Shown here: piece by piece, positions 10,726-22,098 of the stretch
Layout of the letters: each line of letters opens with the position of its first letter
How positions within the stretch are numbered: the first letter of the stretch is position 1
Assembly: GCF_027579695.1 (NCBI RefSeq)
Contig: NC_083571.1
Coordinates: 45,019,890 to 45,083,889, forward strand
From: Neoarius graeffei
Lineage: Eukaryota > Chordata > Actinopteri > Siluriformes > Ariidae
Length of the DNA stretch: 64,000 nt
Reading direction: 5' to 3'
Notes under the pieces: generated by a model
What the model saw: only the letters and a program-made list of their open reading frames with translations
Database searches by the model: none
Told to the model about the DNA's origin: nothing
Translations under genes and position numbers: made by a program

Positions 10726-10870
10726 TCTGTGAAGCATTTCAGAACCACTGACACCTCAAACAATGAACTTGTAATAGCTGTCATAAGTTGATTCAACTGA
10801 ATTCAATTCATCATGAATGGGGGACCCAATACTAACTGATAGCAAAATGCAAAAATTGCTTGTATGATCC

Positions 10871-11148
10871 TGTAATGTTCCCTATGTGTGGGTGGAGCAC
10901 AGAGGACGGCAGGACAGAGATCAGGGGTAAGTAGCGGCTTTATTGCCAAACTTTTCAGTCTAACAATATAATACACAGAGAGAGACACACACACACTAGC
11001 GTCTTGTTCAGGGATGCTCCCCTCCGCTGTCACTCTCCCTCCTTAAATAGGGCGCAGTCACTGGGAAGACACACACAAACACAGGTTAATTGCCATCAGG
11101 TGTAGTGATTCTGCCACTTACCTTCCCCGACTCCGCCCTCCTGTCACA
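10871..11148 (-). repeat. 3' LTR of the Gmr1-like element
   Basis: On the minus strand it begins TGTGACAGGAGGGCGG after a purine/GC-rich tract and ends ACATTACA (TG...CA termini), 278 bp. The minus-strand TATTTAAGG at about 11043 is a plausible TATA-like site. Confidence 0.8.
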
Positions 11149-11846
11149 GACCGGCGCTTGACCACGCCCCCACTGCCACATACCCCCACCGCCCGACTCA
11201 GGCCGGGCGGCCGTCCGGCCTGCAGCCGACTCCCCCCCCCCCCCCCCCCTTGGCGGGAGAGGAAGTCCACCACGACCATCTGCGCCCCCGGCCTGTGGAC
11301 CACCTTGAAATTGAAGGGTTGGAGTGCCAGATACCAACAGGTGATCCGCGCGTTGGCATCCTTCATGCGGTGGAGCCACTGGAGGGGCGCGTGGTCCGAA
11401 CAGAGGGTGAAAGGGCGCCCCAGCAGGTAGTAACGGAGGGCGAGGACCGCCCACTTGATCGCCAGACACTCTTTTTCAATCGTGCTGTAGTGCCCCTCAT
11501 GCACTGACAGCTTCCTGCTAATGTACAGGACGGGGCGGTCCTCCCCCTCCACCTCCTGGGACAAAACCGCCCCCAGCCCTCTGTCCGACGCGTCGGTCTG
11601 CAACACAAAGGGGAGAGAAAAGTCAGGGGAGTGTAAAAGTGGCCCCCCACACAGTGCAGCCTTTACCTCAGAAAAAGCCCGCTGGCATTGCTCCGTCCAC
11701 TGGACTGGACCTGGTGCCCCCTTTTTAGTGAGGTCAGTCAGCAAGCTGGTGACGTCCGAATAATTAGGTATAAACCTACGGTAATAGCTAGCCAGCCCCA
11801 GGAACTGTCTCACCCCCTTTTTGGTCTTGGGCCTCGGGCAGGCCAC
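11118..11846 (-). pseudogene. Gmr1-like RT connection and RNase H
   Basis: GVRQFLGLASYYRRFIPNYS is the RT thumb/connection signature. RNase H acidic residues are visible in QTDASDRGLGAVL, IEKECLAIKWA and LCSDHAPLQWL. The C-terminus is a Gly-rich, low-complexity run next to the polypurine region and the 3' LTR. Confidence 0.85.
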
Positions 11847-11867
11847 AATCGCTGCGGTCTTATTAAT

Positions 11868-12736
11868 TTAGGGACGCACCTGCCCGTTGCCCAAGTGGAA
11901 ACCCAGATACCGTACTTCCACCCACCCAATCGCACACTTCTTTGGGTTGGCTGTGAGCCCCGCTCGTCTCAGCGACCTAAGGACGGCCCTCAGGTGTTCA
12001 AGGTGCCTCTGCCAGTCATTACTATAGATGATAATATCATCCAGATAGGTGGCCGCATAAGTGGCATGAGGGCGGAGGACTCTGTCCATCAGCCAGTGAA
12101 ACGTAGCGGGCACCCCAAACAGCCCAAAAGGAAGGGTGACAAATTGGTGTAAACCAAACGGTGTGGAAAAGGCCGTTTTCTCTCGGGATAGTGGGGTCAA
12201 GGGTATCTGCCAATATCCCTTCGTCAAATCCAGCGTCGAATAAAAGCGAGCAGTGCCGAGTCGATCGAGCAACTCGTCAATACGAGGCATCGGGTACGCA
12301 TTGAATTTAGACACCGCATTGACTTTTCTGTAGTCCACACAGAACCGGACCGTCACTGTGGGACTCCTCGACGATGCCCATTTCGAGCATGGTCTCCAAT
12401 TCTTCCTGAACCACCTTTTTTTTTGTGTTTGGGTAACCTGTAAGGGTGGCTACGCACTACTACCCCCGGGGGTGTCTCTATGTGGTGCTCTATGAGGTTG
12501 GTGCGACCGGGCAGGGGCGAGAACACATCCGAAAACTCGGCCTGCAACTGGGCGACCTCCGTGAGTTGGGTTGGGGAGAGGTGGTCTCCACAGGGGACCG
12601 GAGAGGTATGCGATGCCAATGTTCCCTTTTGCACCTCCGGCCCCAGCTCCGCCTTCTCTGGAACCACCGACACCAACGCCACGGGGACCTCCTCGTTCCA
12701 GAGTTTGAGTAGGTTGAGGTGGTAAATCTGTAGCAC
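11868..12736 (-). pseudogene. Gmr1-like linker and reverse transcriptase, broken
   Basis: The linker region (12353-12736) contains FSPLPGRTNLIEHHIETPPG and then shifts frame at an A-run. A stretch normally present before FCVDYRKVNAVS is missing. The RT core includes FYSTLDLTKGYWQIPL and the catalytic YLDD of TYLDDIIIYS. It ends at a stop at 11868-11870, directly before the RNase H frame. Confidence 0.85.
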
Positions 12737-12751
12737 CCCGCCCCTATCCGT

Positions 12752-14584
12752 TCACCTCACCTCATAGTCAACGTCCCCGACTCGCCATGTGACCTCAAAG
12801 GGCCCTTGCCACTTGGCGACTAATTTGGAGCTCGATGTGGGCAACAGTACGAGTACTTTCTCTCCCGGTGCGAACTCCCTAAGGCACGTACCCTTGTCGT
12901 ACAGGCGGGCTTGCCGTTCTTGGGCCTGCCGCAAATTCTCCTGAGTTAAGTGCGTGAGCGTGTGGAGTTTTGCGTGCAGGTCAATAACGTATTGGATCTC
13001 GTTTTTACTTGGTGAAGGTCCCTCCTCCCAGTTTTCCCACAGCACATCTAGGATGCCGCGCGGCTTACGCCCGTATAACAATTTGAATGGGGAGAACCCC
13101 GTGGAGGCTTGGGGGACCTCTCGCACTGCAAAGAGCAAGGGTTCGAGCCATCTATCCCAATTACGTACGTCCTCACTTATGAATTTTTTAATTATGTTCT
13201 TGAGGGTGCGGTTGAACCGTTCAACTAAACCGTCCGTTTGTGGGTGATACACGCTGGTGCGGATCGGCTTAATACCCAATAACCCATACAGTTCGTTCAG
13301 TGTACGTGACATAAACGAGGTGCTTTGGTCAGTCAGAATCTCTTTCGGGATTCCAACTCGGGAGATAACGCGGAAGAGTGCCTCCACAATACTGCGTGCT
13401 GAGATATTGCGAAGAGGCACTGCTTCCAGATATCGCGTTGCATAGTCCACTAGAACTAATATAAAGCGGTACCCTCGTGTTGACCAATCTAATGGCCCGA
13501 CGAGATCCATCCCAATTCTTTCGAACGGGGTCTCGATTAACGGCAGAGGGCGCAAAGGCGCTTTTGGAATGGCCGCTGGATTTACTAACTGGCATTCGCG
13601 GCACGCCGTACACCACCTACGGACATCGCCGCGAATCCCTGGCCAATAGAACCGGGCCTTTATTCGGGCTAGTGTTTTGTCCTGCCCTAAGTGTCCAGCC
13701 ATGGGATTAAAGTGAGCCGCCTGGAATACCAATTCCCGGTGGCTCTTCGGAATTAAAAGCTGCATGACTCGCTCTTTAGTTTGAGTGTCCTGCGTCACTC
13801 GGTATAACCTATCCTTCATAATCGCGAAGTAAGGGAAGGATGGGGTGGCGTTCAGCTGGAGCGTTTGACCATCGATTACTCTCACTTGGTCAAACGCATG
13901 TCGCAGAGTCTCGTCTCGCGATTGTTCTAATGAGAAATCCGCGAGGGATTCCCCAATAGAGAGAGGAGGAGCCGGCGGCTCCTCACTCTGACGCAGAGAT
14001 GACGTAGATGGCTCTGTGACAGCTGCTCCCACCAAAGCGACCCCGGGACCTCCCCCTGTCAAATGGCAGGACCCACTCTTTACTAAGCGTGTCATTAACC
14101 CCCGAAATCCCAGCCAATCAGTCCCCAGAATCAAAGAGTGGGTAAGGCGAGGATTAACCGCCGCCTTCACTATAAATTTTTCCCCTCTGAAGAAAATGTG
14201 GACCGACACTAAAGGGTAGCTGTGAACATCCCCGTGCACACACAACACCTTCACCCCCTGTGCTCCCCCCAATGCCTCATTTTGCACCAGGCTTTGGCGA
14301 ATTGAGGTCTGATTACAACCCGAATCCACCAACACCTGATATGTAGTCCCTTGGATACTCACCGGTATGCGATACGCTCCGGCCCGATCGAGGGCGGCCT
14401 CTGGTGCGTCGGGGATCCGAACCACCGCGCCCACTTCCATTGCTGTGCACTGTTGTTGAAGGTGGCCTGGCTCCCTGCAGCGCCAGCAAACCGGCCCAGG
14501 CTTTCCCTCTGCACCGGTGTTCTGGGGCTCACTCACCTGAGGGGGGGGAGACAGACACAGAAGGGAGAAACGGGAGGGCACCAC
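12752..14584 (-). pseudogene. Gmr1-like zinc knuckle, protease and integrase
   Basis: In order are a CCHC knuckle (CWRCREPGHLQQQC), an aspartic protease with VLVDSGCNQT, an HHCC zinc segment ending CTACRECQ, and a DDE integrase core. The core has D in GMDLVGPL, D in LTDQSTSF and E in DGLVERFN, with 35 residues between the last two. A C-terminal segment with GEKVLVLLP follows. The frame closes with a stop at 12752-12754 although similar sequence continues downstream. Confidence 0.85.
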
Positions 14585-15435
14585 GGGTGCGGTGGGCCGG
14601 CTGGGGTGGAGCCGTCCCCCGTCTCTGCGGTGGGGGAATGGGGCGAGGACGGGACACAGAAGGAGAGGGAGAGAGAGAGAGAAGAGGAGAGAAGGGTCGG
14701 CGTCGTCTGCTGTCCTGCCGCCGGAACAGCCGCCAAATGATCCTCCGCCAGCTCAACTGCCTGATCCAGCGACGCCGGGCGGTGGCACTGGACCCACTCC
14801 GCGGTTCCTGCTGGTAAGTGGGCGATGAATTGTTCCAGCACCACCTCGTCGATGATCCCCTCGGCGTCACGGTCATTGGCCCTCAACCACCACCAGCAGG
14901 CGTCCTGGAGCTGCTGGCCAAACGCGAACAGCCGGCCGACTTCCTCCAATCGCAGAGCACAGAAGCGCTGGCGCTGTTGCTCCGACGTGCGCCCCACGCG
15001 CTGGAGGACAGCCCGCCGGAGGTCAGCGTAGGCCAGCCGGCAGTCGGTGGGGAGCTGTAGCGCGGCCAGCTGTGCCTCTTCCATTAGGAGGGGGAGGAGG
15101 CGCGCCGCGCGCTGCTCCATCGGCCACCCCGAGGCTTCCGCGACCTGTTCAAATAACGTGATGAACGCCTCAGGGTCATCCTGCGGGCCCATCTTGGTGA
15201 CGGTGAGGGGAGACAGGCCCGCGGCCGGAGCACTGGTGGACCCCGCCGACGCGAGGAGGTGCCGGAACGCCTCGCGGTCTTCCTGCTGGGCCAGCACCAG
15301 GGCTTCGAAGCGCCGCTCTTGTTCCTTCCGGAGTGTGACGAACGCCTGGTGCTGGCTTTGCTGGGCCGTGGCGAGGGCGTGGACCAGGTCGGCAAATGGG
15401 GAGGATTTCATGGGGCTGCTTGGTTGGTGCTCCAC
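14533..15435 (-). CDS. Gmr1-like gag with SCAN-like capsid region
   Basis: This 300-codon frame encodes the structural protein. A Glu/Gln-rich helical N-terminus is followed by a region like vertebrate SCAN domains: RFCALRLEEVGRLFAF, then EQFIAHLPAGTAEWVQ and a helix with DQAVELAEDHL. It is established that the SCAN domain descends from a Gmr1-like capsid. The frame overlaps the next one (zinc knuckle and protease) by about 50 nt near a G-run, consistent with frameshifting or a mutation. Confidence 0.82.
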   Translation of the reverse strand: MEHQPSSPMKSSPFADLVHALATAQQSQHQAFVTLRKEQERRFEALVLAQQEDREAFRHLLASAGSTSAPAAGLSPLTVTKMGPQDDPEAFITLFEQVAEASGWPMEQRAARLLPLLMEEAQLAALQLPTDCRLAYADLRRAVLQRVGRTSEQQRQRFCALRLEEVGRLFAFGQQLQDACWWWLRANDRDAEGIIDEVVLEQFIAHLPAGTAEWVQCHRPASLDQAVELAEDHLAAVPAAGQQTTPTLLSSSLSLSLSFCVPSSPHSPTAETGDGSTPAGPPHPWCPPVSPFCVCLPPLR

Positions 15436-15460
15436 TCTGGATTCCAGGTTTCAGCACCAC

Positions 15461-15520
15461 TGTAATGTTCCCTACGTGTGGGTGGAGCACAGAGGACGGC
15501 AGGACAGAGATCAGGGGTAA
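15461..15520 (-). repeat. Truncated 5' LTR
   Basis: Sixty bases match the inner end of the 3' LTR with one mismatch, then sequence switches abruptly to the hairpin element at 15521. The primer-binding region next to it begins TGGTGCTGAAACC; the matching tRNA is not identified. Confidence 0.8.
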
Positions 15521-16037
15521 GGCTTCCTCAGTTCTGTCTGACTAATGGGGAGTATCCAGTATTTATCCTCTCATGGATCATCATAGAATCTGAATCAGAA
15601 TTCTGATGGCTGCATTGTAGGTGGCTGATAAAAGATGTCTTAGACACCCACCTCTGTTCAGTGATGGTTGTTCCAGATTGACAAAAATGACTTCAAGAAA
15701 GTCCAGTTGCTCTCTTCTACCAACCACAGATTACCATGTACCTGGATGACTGAGATTCTTCACAGATATGTTTCTACGCACTTTGGGATGAGATCCCTTC
15801 GACTGGTGCGGGAGTATGAGAGGACTTCCAGAAAACTGGCAGACATCTTAGCCAGAGAGGATCGTTCATTTTTGTCAACCTGGAACGACCATCACTGAAC
15901 AGAGGTGGGTGTCTAAGACATCTTTTATCAGCCACCTACAATGCAGCCATCAGCATTCGGATTCGGATTCTATGACGATCCATGAGAGGATGAATACTTG
16001 ATACTCCCTATTAGTCAGACAGAACTGAGGAAGCCTT
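15521..16037. mobile_element. Hairpin element with about 157-bp arms
   Basis: The arm from GGCTTCCTCAGTTCTGTC (15521 to about 15677) is almost exactly repeated in inverse at about 15881-16037. The 200-bp centre encodes MRSLRLVREYERTSRKLAD, reminiscent of multicopy retroelement debris. The flank at 16038-16110 (GGATGAGAGGTGAAACG...) and the motif AGTCCAGTTGCTCTCTTC, present both in the centre and the flank, resemble 3' tails of fish Penelope-like elements (weak, from memory). It abuts the truncated LTR. Confidence 0.7.
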
Positions 16038-16266
16038 TCGGATGAGAGGTGAAACGTTTTCAAGAATCTTCAAGCAAGTCCAGTTGCTCTCTTCTACCAA
16101 CCACAGATTTGCAAGTGCACAAAATCAACCTGAATAGAATAATAACATTAATAATATATGAACCAACAAATTGTGTAGTATAGTGTATTTCACGTCAATA
16201 AATTGCTGCATTGTCTTGTGATACTGATACCAATAATGAAATATGCATCGCAGTTACGAATACATA

Positions 16267-16813
16267 CACTCACTGGCCACTTTATTAGGTACACACAAAC
16301 ACCTGCTATTTTATGCAGTTCTCAAATCAGCCAATCCCTTGACAGCAGCACAATGCATAAACTCATGCAGATACAAATCAAGAGCTTCAGTTAATGTTCA
16401 CTTCAAACATGTGAATGGGAAAACTTGTGATCTCTGTGACTTTCACTGTGGCATGGCTGTTGGTGCCAGATGGACTGGTCTGAGTGTTTCAGAAACTGCT
16501 GATCTCCTGGCGTTTTCACACACAACAGTCTGTAGAGTTTACACAGAATGGTGCGAAAAACTAAAATCATTGAATGAGTGGCAGTTCTGTGGGTGGAAAT
16601 GTCTTGTTTATAAGACAGCTCAGAGGAAAATGGCCAGATTGGTTTGAGCTGCAAGGAAGGATAGAGCAACTCATAGCAACTCATTACAACCGTGGTGAGC
16701 AGAAAAGCATCTCAGCATGCAACAGCAGAAGACCACATTGGGTTCTACTCCTGCAGTCAAGAACAGGAATCTTAGAATCAAGAACAAGTTCCTATTAAAG
16801 TGGCCACTGAATG
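16267..16813. mobile_element. Tc1/mariner-type MITE, copy 1
   Basis: The ends CACTCACTGGCCACTTTATT and the inverse of TAAAGTGGCCACTGAATG are flanked by TA. It is 547 bp without an open transposase. Further copies are at 57692-58163 and, as a fold-back, at 34468-36207. Confidence 0.85.
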
Positions 16814-17308
16814 TATTTATTCCTTTCTTTGACACCGCATGCCATGTGACAAAAACAACACCATGACATTCTAGTGCAGATTGGGGGGAGGGGGGCTAAT
16901 CCAGGAAAATGGGAAAGGCGGGGCATCAACCCAGTAAGGCCGGGGTTCTGGGAGCCGCCAGAGGCCCCTGGAAGCTCTGCAGTTTTTAAATGCCCAAAGA
17001 TGCAGTTTGAGCCATCAGAGACATGTTGTAAATGAAATCTCTTAAAGCAAATTACCATGTCAAAAATACATTTTAAAAGTAGGAACTTTCAAAACCATTT
17101 TATTAGTCACTGAAAATGATATTGTCAGAGTTGCAGGTATATGCGTAGAACATAATTACAACTGATATATGGTAATATTTATGAAAGTTGCATTGTCATA
17201 TAATGCATTACTACATGAGACACTACAGTGTCACTGACCACAAAACACCTTATATCAATAAATTATTACTATTTTAGCAACTGCAATCTGAGCTCCTGCT
17301 CAGGACAT
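16814..17308. other. Intergenic, nothing recognised
   Basis: There is no exon, TIR pair or named repeat that I can support in this AT-rich stretch. Confidence 0.5.
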
Positions 17309-17311
17309 TCA

Positions 17312-17645
17312 GGCCCTGTCCACACGGCAACGGATTCAGGTGAATCTGATAAAATTGTTTATAGTTTCGGCCTGGTGTCCACATGGCACCGGCGTTTTGG
17401 GTGCCCCAAAACAAAATCTTTTGAGAACGGGTTCCAGAGTGAAAAAATCTGGCAACGGAGCCGTTGCGAAGTCGTCTGGATGAGTAGAACGGATTTGTTT
17501 AGGATGACGTCACAACCACATGTGCTTCACGCCGGGTAGAAGTGTAACGAACTCGATGCGAGTTGTCAACAAATCCTATAACTTGGTTCATGAAACGCGC
17601 TTACAAAATATTTTCACTGTGAATATTTATTGTGTAATGGTGCAA

Positions 17646-17684
<39 letters not shown>

Positions 17685-18247
17685 GTGAGAGAATAGCCCT
17701 TAGGGCAGAGTCAATCCCGCCAGCAAAAATAGGGAAAAAAAAGGAGCGATCTCACCTCTTCAGATGTTGGTTTAAGTCCGACAATACATTCCTCAAAAAG
17801 GGCGTAGAAGAACAAAGTAATCCATCAATGTGTAGCATTCAATTTATTCTGGACCATTAAAGAATTCTGGAGGATATCAGAATGTTGGCGTACCAGCTTC
17901 CATCTACCCCCATTCATTCCTCTTTCTGCGTCTCCATTCAAAAAACAAGCACGTGATTTAAAGGGACTATATCCATAGGATAGGAAGTGAGAAAGTGTGT
18001 GCGTGTGACAGTGACAGGGATAGTCACTGTGCGCATGCGCAGTTATGGGCATGCGTCTACTTCTATTGTTCTGGTGTCTCCGATGGGACCGTCTTACAGC
18101 GCACATAGAGGTGTGGCATGTGTATTGCATCGTTTTCGGCAAGCGTTGCATTGCCATATGAACCTGATATTTTACTGATCCATTGCCCATGTGGACGCGA
18201 TATTTAAAAAAAAAAAATCTCGTTGCCGTTGTCGTGTGGATGTAGCC
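17312..18247. mobile_element. DNA transposon with TCA duplication (PIF/Harbinger-like, non-autonomous)
   Basis: The ends GGCCCTGTCCACACGGCAAC and the inverse of CGTTGTCGTGTGGATGTAGCC form imperfect TIRs. TCA at 17309-17311 and 18248-18250 is a 3-bp duplication, as in PIF/Harbinger elements. No transposase is present. A (GA)n tract lies at 17649-17685. Confidence 0.65.
17649..17685. repeat. (GA)n microsatellite
   Basis: About 36 nt of GA repeats inside the element at 17312-18247. Confidence 0.95.
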
Positions 18248-18250
18248 TCA

Positions 18251-19395
18251 GTGTGCATATAAGACAGTGAATATTCCCAGGTAAACTGAGGGAATGTAAG
18301 TGGCCACTTAAGACAGAGCTTAATACCGAGATACCTATAAACAAAGACTGCAAAATTTGCATGTCTATAATACAAACTCAGTAACTGCAGTCTGAGCTCC
18401 TGAGTCTAATAGACTGAGATAACTATACAATGACTGTGTGAGTTGCATGTGAACAAGTCCTATAATAAGTCTTAGTTCCCAAGACTCAGGGGGTTTCAAG
18501 CAGATTTTCTTCAGAGCCATTGCAAAAATCAACATCTCTTACAGACCTATACAATCACTGTACAGGCTCACCCCAAACGGCACGTGTCCCATGTACATAC
18601 ACAGGGTATAGTGAGTACAGGGATACCCTATTAATGAATACAAGCTGTAGCCGGACAGCATACACGTGTGTGTACGCAGTAAGCCTGCTGCACCATTTTA
18701 TCATTTTGGCTTGTGAACCTGCATGTTAACGATACCATAAACATAAAAAGGATGGTGCACACCCTTTACATGTAATCTACAGTGCAGTCCGGGAATACAG
18801 TATGTTATTATGTCGATGCATGAAGTTCCCGCACCCTGTTAAAATCCAACAGGACTTGCCCAGCTTGCTTTTCACTGCATTCATGTCACGACTGAAAAAA
18901 ATAAACTATGTGACCTACTATTAAATATAACTTTATAGCAAACTCTTCAGCTCAATCCCACATAACAGTTTGTTTATTTTTTAACTTTATTAATTAAATA
19001 AAAAACTGCGGGCATGTCTCGGTATCTGCAATACTAAACCAATTTTTGGGGGTTTTTTTTGGCTGTGGGGGCATGTGCCGGATACCCCCCCCCCCCAAAA
19101 TCCTTGTCAGGGGTGCAACCGGTGCTGCCCCCATCCAAAAAAAGGTATCGCTCAGTGTTTCATGTCTGATTCTACTGAGGCATTTGTTTATATTGCTCCT
19201 CTGTTGACTGACTGCCCCTTTGCATTTTGCCTTTTGTCTCTGCATTTATGAGCCTGTTTTTGTTTTGCATGACAACTGCTTGTCTTTTGATTGCAATTCT
19301 GCCTTTGGGCTTTGGATTTGTTTACCAGCCTCTTTTCATTAAAATTTCTCTTTGCAAATTCATCCGACTGTCACCTGCATTTGATAGTTTGTAAG
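18251..19395. other. Intergenic, no gene seen
   Basis: Only short frames are present. A C14 run lies near 19086. No family could be assigned. Confidence 0.5.
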
Positions 19396-19409
19396 TAATC
19401 ACACGTTAT

Positions 19410-19771
19410 CTCATCTCATTATCTCTAGCTGCTTTATCCTGTTCTACAGGGTCGCAGGCAAGCTGGAGCCTATCCCAGCTGACTACGGGCGAAAGGCAGG
19501 GTACACCCTGGACAAGTCGCCAGGTCATCACAGGGCTGACATATAGACACAGACAACCATTCACACCTACAGTCAATTTAGAGTCACCAGTTAACCTAAC
19601 CTGCATGTCTTTGGACTGTGGGGGAAACCGGAGCACCCGGAGGAAACCCACGCGGACACGGGGAGAACATGCAAACTCCACACAGAAAGGCCCTCGCTGG
19701 CCACGGGGCTCGAACCCGGACCTTCTTGCTGTGAGGCGACAGCGCTAACCACTAGAACCACCATGCCGCCC
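19410..19771 (-). mobile_element. tRNA-derived SINE, copy 1
   Basis: The minus-strand head (GGCGGCATGGTGGTTCTAGTGG) has polymerase III A-box and B-box (GGTTCGAGCCC) elements, then a body of about 280 bp ending CTCATCTCATTATCTC inverted. TAATCACACGTTAT flanks both sides (14-bp target duplication). The family recurs at least ten times in the window. Confidence 0.92.
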
Positions 19772-19785
19772 TAATCACACGTTAT

Positions 19786-21074
19786 TTTTTAAGCAAATTA
19801 AAAATAAGTGCTGGATAAAACCCCATTTGTCTTATGTAAATAAACATACAAATTTCATTGTCTGATGGTCAAGTGTTTATGAGATATGTTGCCTTGCACG
19901 TATGGTTGGGTTTCCTGTGGTGGTGCACATTCATTGTTCATGTACGTGTCAAAAATCAGGTCGATACATTACCATATTCTCTCAAGTGTGGACCTCTGCT
20001 ATAAATTGTGGGACCTTGTGGACCCTGGTGTGTGTTTGAATGTCCAATCAATTCAAACTGCAACAGGTAGATTCCAATTGGGTTCTAGACACATCTCAAG
20101 GATAATAAGAAGACAGAGTCATCTATATCCCCCGCCCTATATACCAACTATATACCAAGTTTCAAGATATAATTTGTCACATTTTTCAAGTTCTGCTGCA
20201 GGAAACCAACCCTACCTCTTTACACTGACCTCACTAGCCCATGGCATAAACCCAGCGGACCTTTGGTCCAGGTGAGCTAAAAATTAAAATTTCTAACATT
20301 TCTTAGTATGAAAAGGCACATATACATTACTTAATCAACACATATACCAACTTTCAAGACCATACCACTAATAGTTTTCAAGTTCTGCTCCGGAAGCAAA
20401 GCCTACCCCAAGACTAACCTGAAAGACTAAGTCTGAAATTGTTTCCAAGGAAACATGAAAAATTAAAATTTCTCAAATTTCTTGGTACGAAAAGGCACAT
20501 CTACATCACCTTGTTAACATGTATACCAAGTTTCAAATCCGTATCATGAATAGTTTTGGATGTATGCTCCAGAAACAAACATTGCTCTTAGAAACTAAGT
20601 CAAAATCTAATTTTTATGTAAAAATTTGAAAAATACTTTTTTTCAAAAATCCAAAATAGCAAAAGGCGCCAGTTCACATGTTGCTTGATATGTATGCAAA
20701 GTTTCATGAAGATATCTTCAGTAGTTTTAAAGATATGGCCCAGAAACAAAAACGTGACTGGACGGACAGACACTGTTTCTATATCTCCTGCGAAACTTTG
20801 TTTGGGCAGGGGATAATTAAAGCAACCAGGATGCACTCGAACACCATTTGGAATGCCACCGCAAAGGGTCTAATACTTTTGTGAGATTTCATTTGTTGAC
20901 TTTTTTAATTAAACTTATTGTGACACATGTCGTCTTTTTTGCTTGCTTCTTTGCTTGCAGAATTACCGGGGGGGGGTTGTTTGGTTTGTTTGTTTGTTTG
21001 TTTTTGTTTTGTTTTTTTTGCTAATTTCCCTGTTGCTGTCACAGTCTGTTTCACGATTAAACTGATGGGCATAT
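19786..21074. repeat. Low-grade internal repeats, unclassified
   Basis: Phrases such as ACCAAGTTTCAAG, CAAGTTCTGCT and AAAAGGCACAT recur several times between 20150 and 20720. A module ending GACTGGACGGACAGACAC and GGGCAGGGGATAATT follows. It looks like an old transposable element body without a readable ORF. Confidence 0.4.
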
Positions 21075-21248
21075 ATAAACCCCTTTTCCAGAAAAGTTGG
21101 GATATTTTCCAAAATGCAATAAAACAAAAAATGTGAGTTCTTAATTCATGTGAAACTGTATTTAATTAACAGAAGTACAAAGACAAGATTTTCAATATTT
21201 TTACTTATCAAAGTAACTGGAATTCATAAATAGAAATGAAGTTAGAAT

Positions 21249-21497
21249 TTGATGTTAAAAGTTAATGTTTTGGAATGGCCAAGTCAAAGTCCTGACCTTA
21301 ATCCAATCGAAATGTTGTGGAAGGACCTGAAGCGAGCAGTTCATGTGAGGAAACCCACCAACATCCCAGAGTTGAAGCTGTTCTGTATGGAGGAATGGGC
21401 TAAAATTCCTCCAAGCCAGTGTGCAGGACTGATAAACAGTTACCACAAACGTTTAGTTGCAGTTATTGCTGCACAAGGGGGTCACACCAGATACTGA
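21249..21497 (+). pseudogene. Tc1-like transposase C-terminus (second Tc1 element)
   Basis: This is the DDE third-acid region ([20 protein letters not shown]) through a natural C-terminus (AAQGGHTRY stop). The rest of this element continues to 21694 and, beyond the inserted LINE, from 25240 to its end at 25302 (TA follows). The N-terminal half is missing. Confidence 0.8.
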
Positions 21498-22098
21498 AAG
21501 CAAAGCTTCACATACTTTTGCCACTCACAGATATGTAATATTGGATCATTTTCCTCAATAAATAAATGACCAAGTATAATATTTTTGTCTCATAACTATA
21601 TTATATATAATATTATATATCTATAATATTTTTGTCTATAACTGGGTTCTCTTTATCTACTTTTAGGACTTGTGTGAAAATCTGATGATGTTTTCAGATT
21701 TCAGATTTATTTTATTTCACACACACCATTATTTAACTTTCAATTGCATGTAATGAAAAAAAATTTAACAGCATAGACAAAGGGTCCCCAAGTGAAGCTA
21801 AGAATAAGCTTATAAGCTGGGGCCCATGGTACAATAATTAATAGGTATTACAGCAAAGAAAAATAGTCAGGCATACAATATGCAAAACAGTTATGACAAC
21901 CTGCATTTACAGTACTCATCACCATACGACATATCTAGGTCCATAAGACATTTGGCACAATTATGAAATACAAAACCATCCACATACACCCACAACCACA
22001 CCCACACACACCCACAACATACACACACAGGCACACAGATAGACATTCACATGCACACACACAGACACTCAACCCAGCTAACCATGGAAGAGGAAATT

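Larger units (their letters stand above)
10871..15520 (-). mobile_element. Ty3/Gypsy LTR retrotransposon, Gmr1-like, 5' LTR truncated
   Basis: On the minus strand the order is truncated 5' LTR (15461-15520), gag, zinc knuckle, protease, integrase, reverse transcriptase, RNase H, purine-rich tract and 3' LTR (10871-11148). Integrase lies before reverse transcriptase, the reverse of ordinary Gypsy elements and the hallmark of the Gmr1 group first described in cod. The LTR pieces share 60 nt with one mismatch, suggesting a recent insertion. The coding region has stops, frame breaks and a small deletion at the integrase/RT boundary, so this copy is defective. Confidence 0.88.

Noticed and set aside
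11158-15520. Many plus-strand frames over the Gmr1-like element
   Set aside because: They are GC-rich antisense shadows of the minus-strand gag and pol frames.
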